A stretch of DNA of 64,000 bases from Strigamia acuminata (lineage: Eukaryota > Arthropoda > Chilopoda > Geophilomorpha > Linotaeniidae). This document shows positions 61,671 to 64,000 of this stretch, piece by piece (position 1 is the first letter of the stretch; every line of letters starts with the position of its first letter). Below the pieces are notes generated by a model. That model saw only the letters and a list, made by a program, of their open reading frames with translations. It made no database searches and had not been told where the DNA came from. Both the position numbers and the translations under genes were made by a program. The stretch spans positions 65,853,369-65,917,368 of the forward strand of contig OX442314.1 of assembly GCA_949358305.1 (NCBI GenBank), read 5' to 3'.

Positions 61671-62012
61671 GAAGGACCACTGTTAACCAACTAAAACCTT
61701 TTCTTTAATCTAATACTTGGGTTTGATGGACCACTGTTAACCAACTAAAACCTTTTCTATTTCTGTCTTTTGTATAGGGGGGAATTTTCAGCGTTAAAAC
61801 TTTGTTAAGCAACCTCGAGACTTTCCCGAGTTCCTCCCCTTTTTATTTCCATTTCTTGAGGAGTGAATTCAGCGCGAAATTCTCACGCGTCAATTACCCT
61901 CTCCTCATTATGCTAGTGAAACTCGACGGACCAACTGTTAACCGACTGAACTTCCTCTCATTTTTTTTCAGTGAAGCTCGACGGACCAACTGTTAACCGA
62001 CTGGACTTCTAT
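61671..62012 (+). repeat. Short repeats in element 3 interior
   Basis: GGACCACTGTTAACC occurs at 61674 and 61728 (54-bp offset), each followed by AACTAAAACCTTTTCT. GGACCAACTGTTAACCGACT occurs at 61928 and 61983 (55-bp offset), preceded by CTCGAC. The two pairs are diverged forms of one unit centred on the palindrome GTTAAC. A weaker GACCGTGCTGTTAACAG follows near 62036. Confidence 0.8.
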
Positions 62013-63897
62013 AGTGCAAGCTTTCTAAATTAGACTGACCGTGCTGTTAACAGCTCAAAAGAGAAATTTTCTTGCTACTAAAGGAACTTCCAAAAACCAA
62101 TGTAATATTTTCTTTCTGTAGCTTGTTGCTTCGAAAATAAAGACAAAGAATCACGGAAAATTAATGACGAACAACTTCTTTTTCTGTACAATAAGATTTA
62201 TCTCTCTTTGGTTTGATTTATTGCGAATCAACACCAACGGAACTTATTGCGCTCTTTCTTCGCCGGAGGAAGTATCAATTTCGATCCAAGTGACCAACTG
62301 GGACCTCCCGCTAAGGCGATGCTGCATTTGCAGACAATGACGAACTCTCTCTTTCCTTCATTAGTCTGAACTTATTCTTGCGCGTGGCGAATCATATTCT
62401 TTAACTAGCTTTCGACCCCCTTCAAATCGCTTGGATACTTTAATAAAAGTAAAACCTCTTGAAGTCGACCATAGTTTTCTATTGCCACGGATGATGAAAC
62501 CCAAAACTCCTTCTTTCATTCGGCGTCCCGAAAACTGAATAGAGAATCGAAATTCCACGCATCATCTCTTATTTCTTGCTAGCTAAATTTCCTCAAAATC
62601 CAGTGATTTCTCTAAAATATAAACTTAGCTCGCAATAAAATTTCTTATGATATTCACGAATTGGACCCTTAACCTGGGGTTTGCAGATTCTCTTTTCTGG
62701 TTCTTTAAAAGGCTGTCCAGCTTTTTTAAATTATGCATACTCCCAAACGGATTCCAACCGTGTTCAAACTTAAGAGACTCGTAATTTTCTTTTCTATTAA
62801 AACTCACATCAATCCCAAAATTGTCGATTGGGGGAACCCACGTCTTTATCTATAAAGGGAATTTATCTTTCTGCCCCTGTTCTACTTAACGTGGACTTGT
62901 CCATACTTGAATGCAACTTTCTTAAACGTCGGAAATTAATTTCTAAACTCGCAATTGGAACTCAAATTTAACTCAAAGCTTTTTACCTTTAATTCATCAA
63001 CGTGACAAAAAGAAAGGACTGACTAGAAACTTCAATCTCCAAAGAAAATCCAGTTCACATAAAAAAAAACCGACTAATTATGCATAAGCAATTGAAAATC
63101 AATCCCCCCAAAAGGACACACTTCGAACTTTGAATGTGACTCGCAAAACTCAACACTTAAAAGTTAAGATCGTAACGGAAATTCTCCACATCGAACGGCG
63201 CTCACGAAATTGTCAGGTCGGAAACAACTCGAAAATATACTAGTCTGAAAATTATACACACTAGAGTAAACTTTACAAGGCGTTTTTTTTCAATGACTCG
63301 CTTCATTAGGCAAGAGTGTCTTACGACCCTCGTTGAGCCTTGAAACAGAGCACGCCCCACAAATTAAGACTACTAATATACCGCACACCAAATCGAATCC
63401 GACATGAAAACCTCGCGATACACATACACTAGCCGAACGAAACAAAACCCCCAAAACAATCCTAAAACAACTCTAAGCTAACTTAAAACAAGTAAACAAT
63501 TCGAAAAAAGAAAACACAAGACTCTTCTCTTCTAGTGTCATTGCGTTGTGTAAATTAGGCTCGCTCCAGAATCCCTTGCGTCGTTCTCCAATTCTCCGCT
63601 CGAGTTGAACCCTTTTTCCTTCAGCGTGCTTCGAACCGATTTCCGGCTGCGCTCTTTTTGAATCTTCCGACGACGCCGACCTTGACGAAATCGACCATTT
63701 GCCGTTGTGTAACGCTTCCAAATAGTCGCTGCCATCTTGCTAACTCGTCTGCTGCGTTGTCTGACTCCTTCACGCTTTTCTTTCTCTCGAACGGAATTTT
63801 CGACCGCGCCTTCTACTCGACGTTGCCGTCTCACTTCAACGAAATGCCGTTCATTTCCCTCTCGCTTCCTCGCACTCCGCTTTTCGACTCGTTCAGG

Positions 63898-63915
63898 ATC
63901 CTGGTCACGGCACCA
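63898..63915 (-). other. Element 3 primer-binding site, histidine tRNA type
   Basis: On the minus strand, 12 nt inside the LTR, the sequence is TGGTGCCGTGACCAGGAT. Its complement, ending TCACGGCACCA, is the 3' end of animal histidine tRNA (acceptor stem GCCGTGA/TCACGGC) as I recall it. I believe the T-stem bases CCTGG also fit insect-type tRNA-His. The tRNA assignment is from memory, not a search. Confidence 0.75.
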
Positions 63916-63927
63916 CAAAAAAGCCTA

Positions 63928-64000
63928 TGTTGCCAGCTGACCGTTGTGGCAAAAGCCACTGGCAAACTAGTAGCTTTGTAATAAATATTATAATGATCCC
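63928..64000 (-). repeat. Element 3 second LTR (start only)
   Basis: 73 bp identical to 57054-57126; the rest lies beyond the window. In element sense this is the 3' end of the 5' LTR. Confidence 0.9.

Larger units (their letters stand above)
58793..63927 (-). other. Element 3 interior, no recognisable coding content
   Basis: 5.1 kb. Minus-strand frames are short; the longest, 63918-63538 (126 codons), starts inside the primer site, is very Arg/Lys rich and matches nothing I know. Plus-strand frames (153 codons at 58658, 99 at 59704) also lack retroelement motifs. Other contents: a run of nine to ten G near 58822, GCCATCTTG at 60030-60038 and 63731-63739, and the 54-bp repeats at 61.67-62.01 kb. 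I see nothing else in 60.1-61.6 or 62.1-63.5 kb. Confidence 0.72.
57054..64000 (-). mobile_element. Element 3: antisense BEL-like LTR retrotransposon, cut by window end
   Basis: Starts abruptly in a satellite monomer after GTCAACTG. The first 73 bp (57054-57126) recur exactly at 63928-64000, the start of the second LTR. On the minus strand the left LTR begins at 58792 with TGTTGCGAGCA, preceded by TTTCTTTTTGGTGGGAGCGA, both matching element 2. A tRNA-type primer site sits 12 nt from the right LTR. This gives an LTR of 1,739 bp (57054-58792) and an interior of 5,135 bp. If the right LTR is full length, the element would be about 8.6 kb and end near 65666, outside the window. No retroviral-type domain is visible, so it appears non-autonomous. 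Confidence 0.87.

Noticed and set aside
63538-63918. 126-codon basic frame at the element 3 leader end
   Set aside because: It starts at a TTG within the primer site and its Arg/Lys bias follows from purine-rich sequence; no family recognised.

Overview
This window is eukaryotic repetitive DNA with no host gene that I can support. About 42 kb is one AT-rich satellite with a 140-bp monomer (roughly 300 copies, near identical, head to tail, always the same strand). Three LTR retrotransposons of the BEL/Pao type interrupt it. BEL/Pao elements are known only from animals and the Gag-Pol has the usual invertebrate BEL layout, so the source is probably an invertebrate animal; I cannot name the species. 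Long homogeneous satellite with higher-order structure suggests centromeric or pericentromeric heterochromatin (inference).

Layout: 1-29828 satellite block A, with nested segmental duplications (offsets 2,090, about 5,054 and 3,388/3,668 bp) and rare divergent monomers of 130 or 147 bp. 29829-35754 element 1, antisense, two 760-bp LTRs, no recognisable coding region. 35755-42768 satellite block B. 42769-51984 element 2, sense, a BEL/Pao element with two 1,572-bp LTRs and one long Gag-Pol frame (45084-50360) cut by an in-frame TGA in integrase. 51985-57053 satellite block C. 57054 to beyond the window end is element 3, antisense, with a 1,739-bp left LTR and the first 73 bp of the right LTR; its 5.1-kb interior shows no recognisable coding region.

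The three elements differ over most of their length but share their ends. In element sense every LTR begins with the same 7-bp hairpin (TGTTGCG, loop starting AGCA, CGCAACA). The primer-binding regions are related and fit a histidine tRNA primer best in element 3. The sequence just before the 3' LTR is a related pyrimidine tract followed by a GGC/GAGCGA-like motif. Elements 1 and 3 therefore look like long non-autonomous partners of element 2-like BEL elements, keeping only the sequences needed in cis. All three entered the satellite within monomer positions 64-79 of 140. For elements 1 and 2, taking out the element plus a 4-bp target duplication restores the satellite register exactly.

Most interesting for follow-up: the clustered insertion sites, the shared LTR-terminal hairpin, a kissing-loop-like stem-loop next to the element 2 primer site, a long inverted repeat at its likely core promoter, recurring AAGATGGC/GCCATCTT (YY1-like) motifs in all three elements, and the mosaic satellite monomers.
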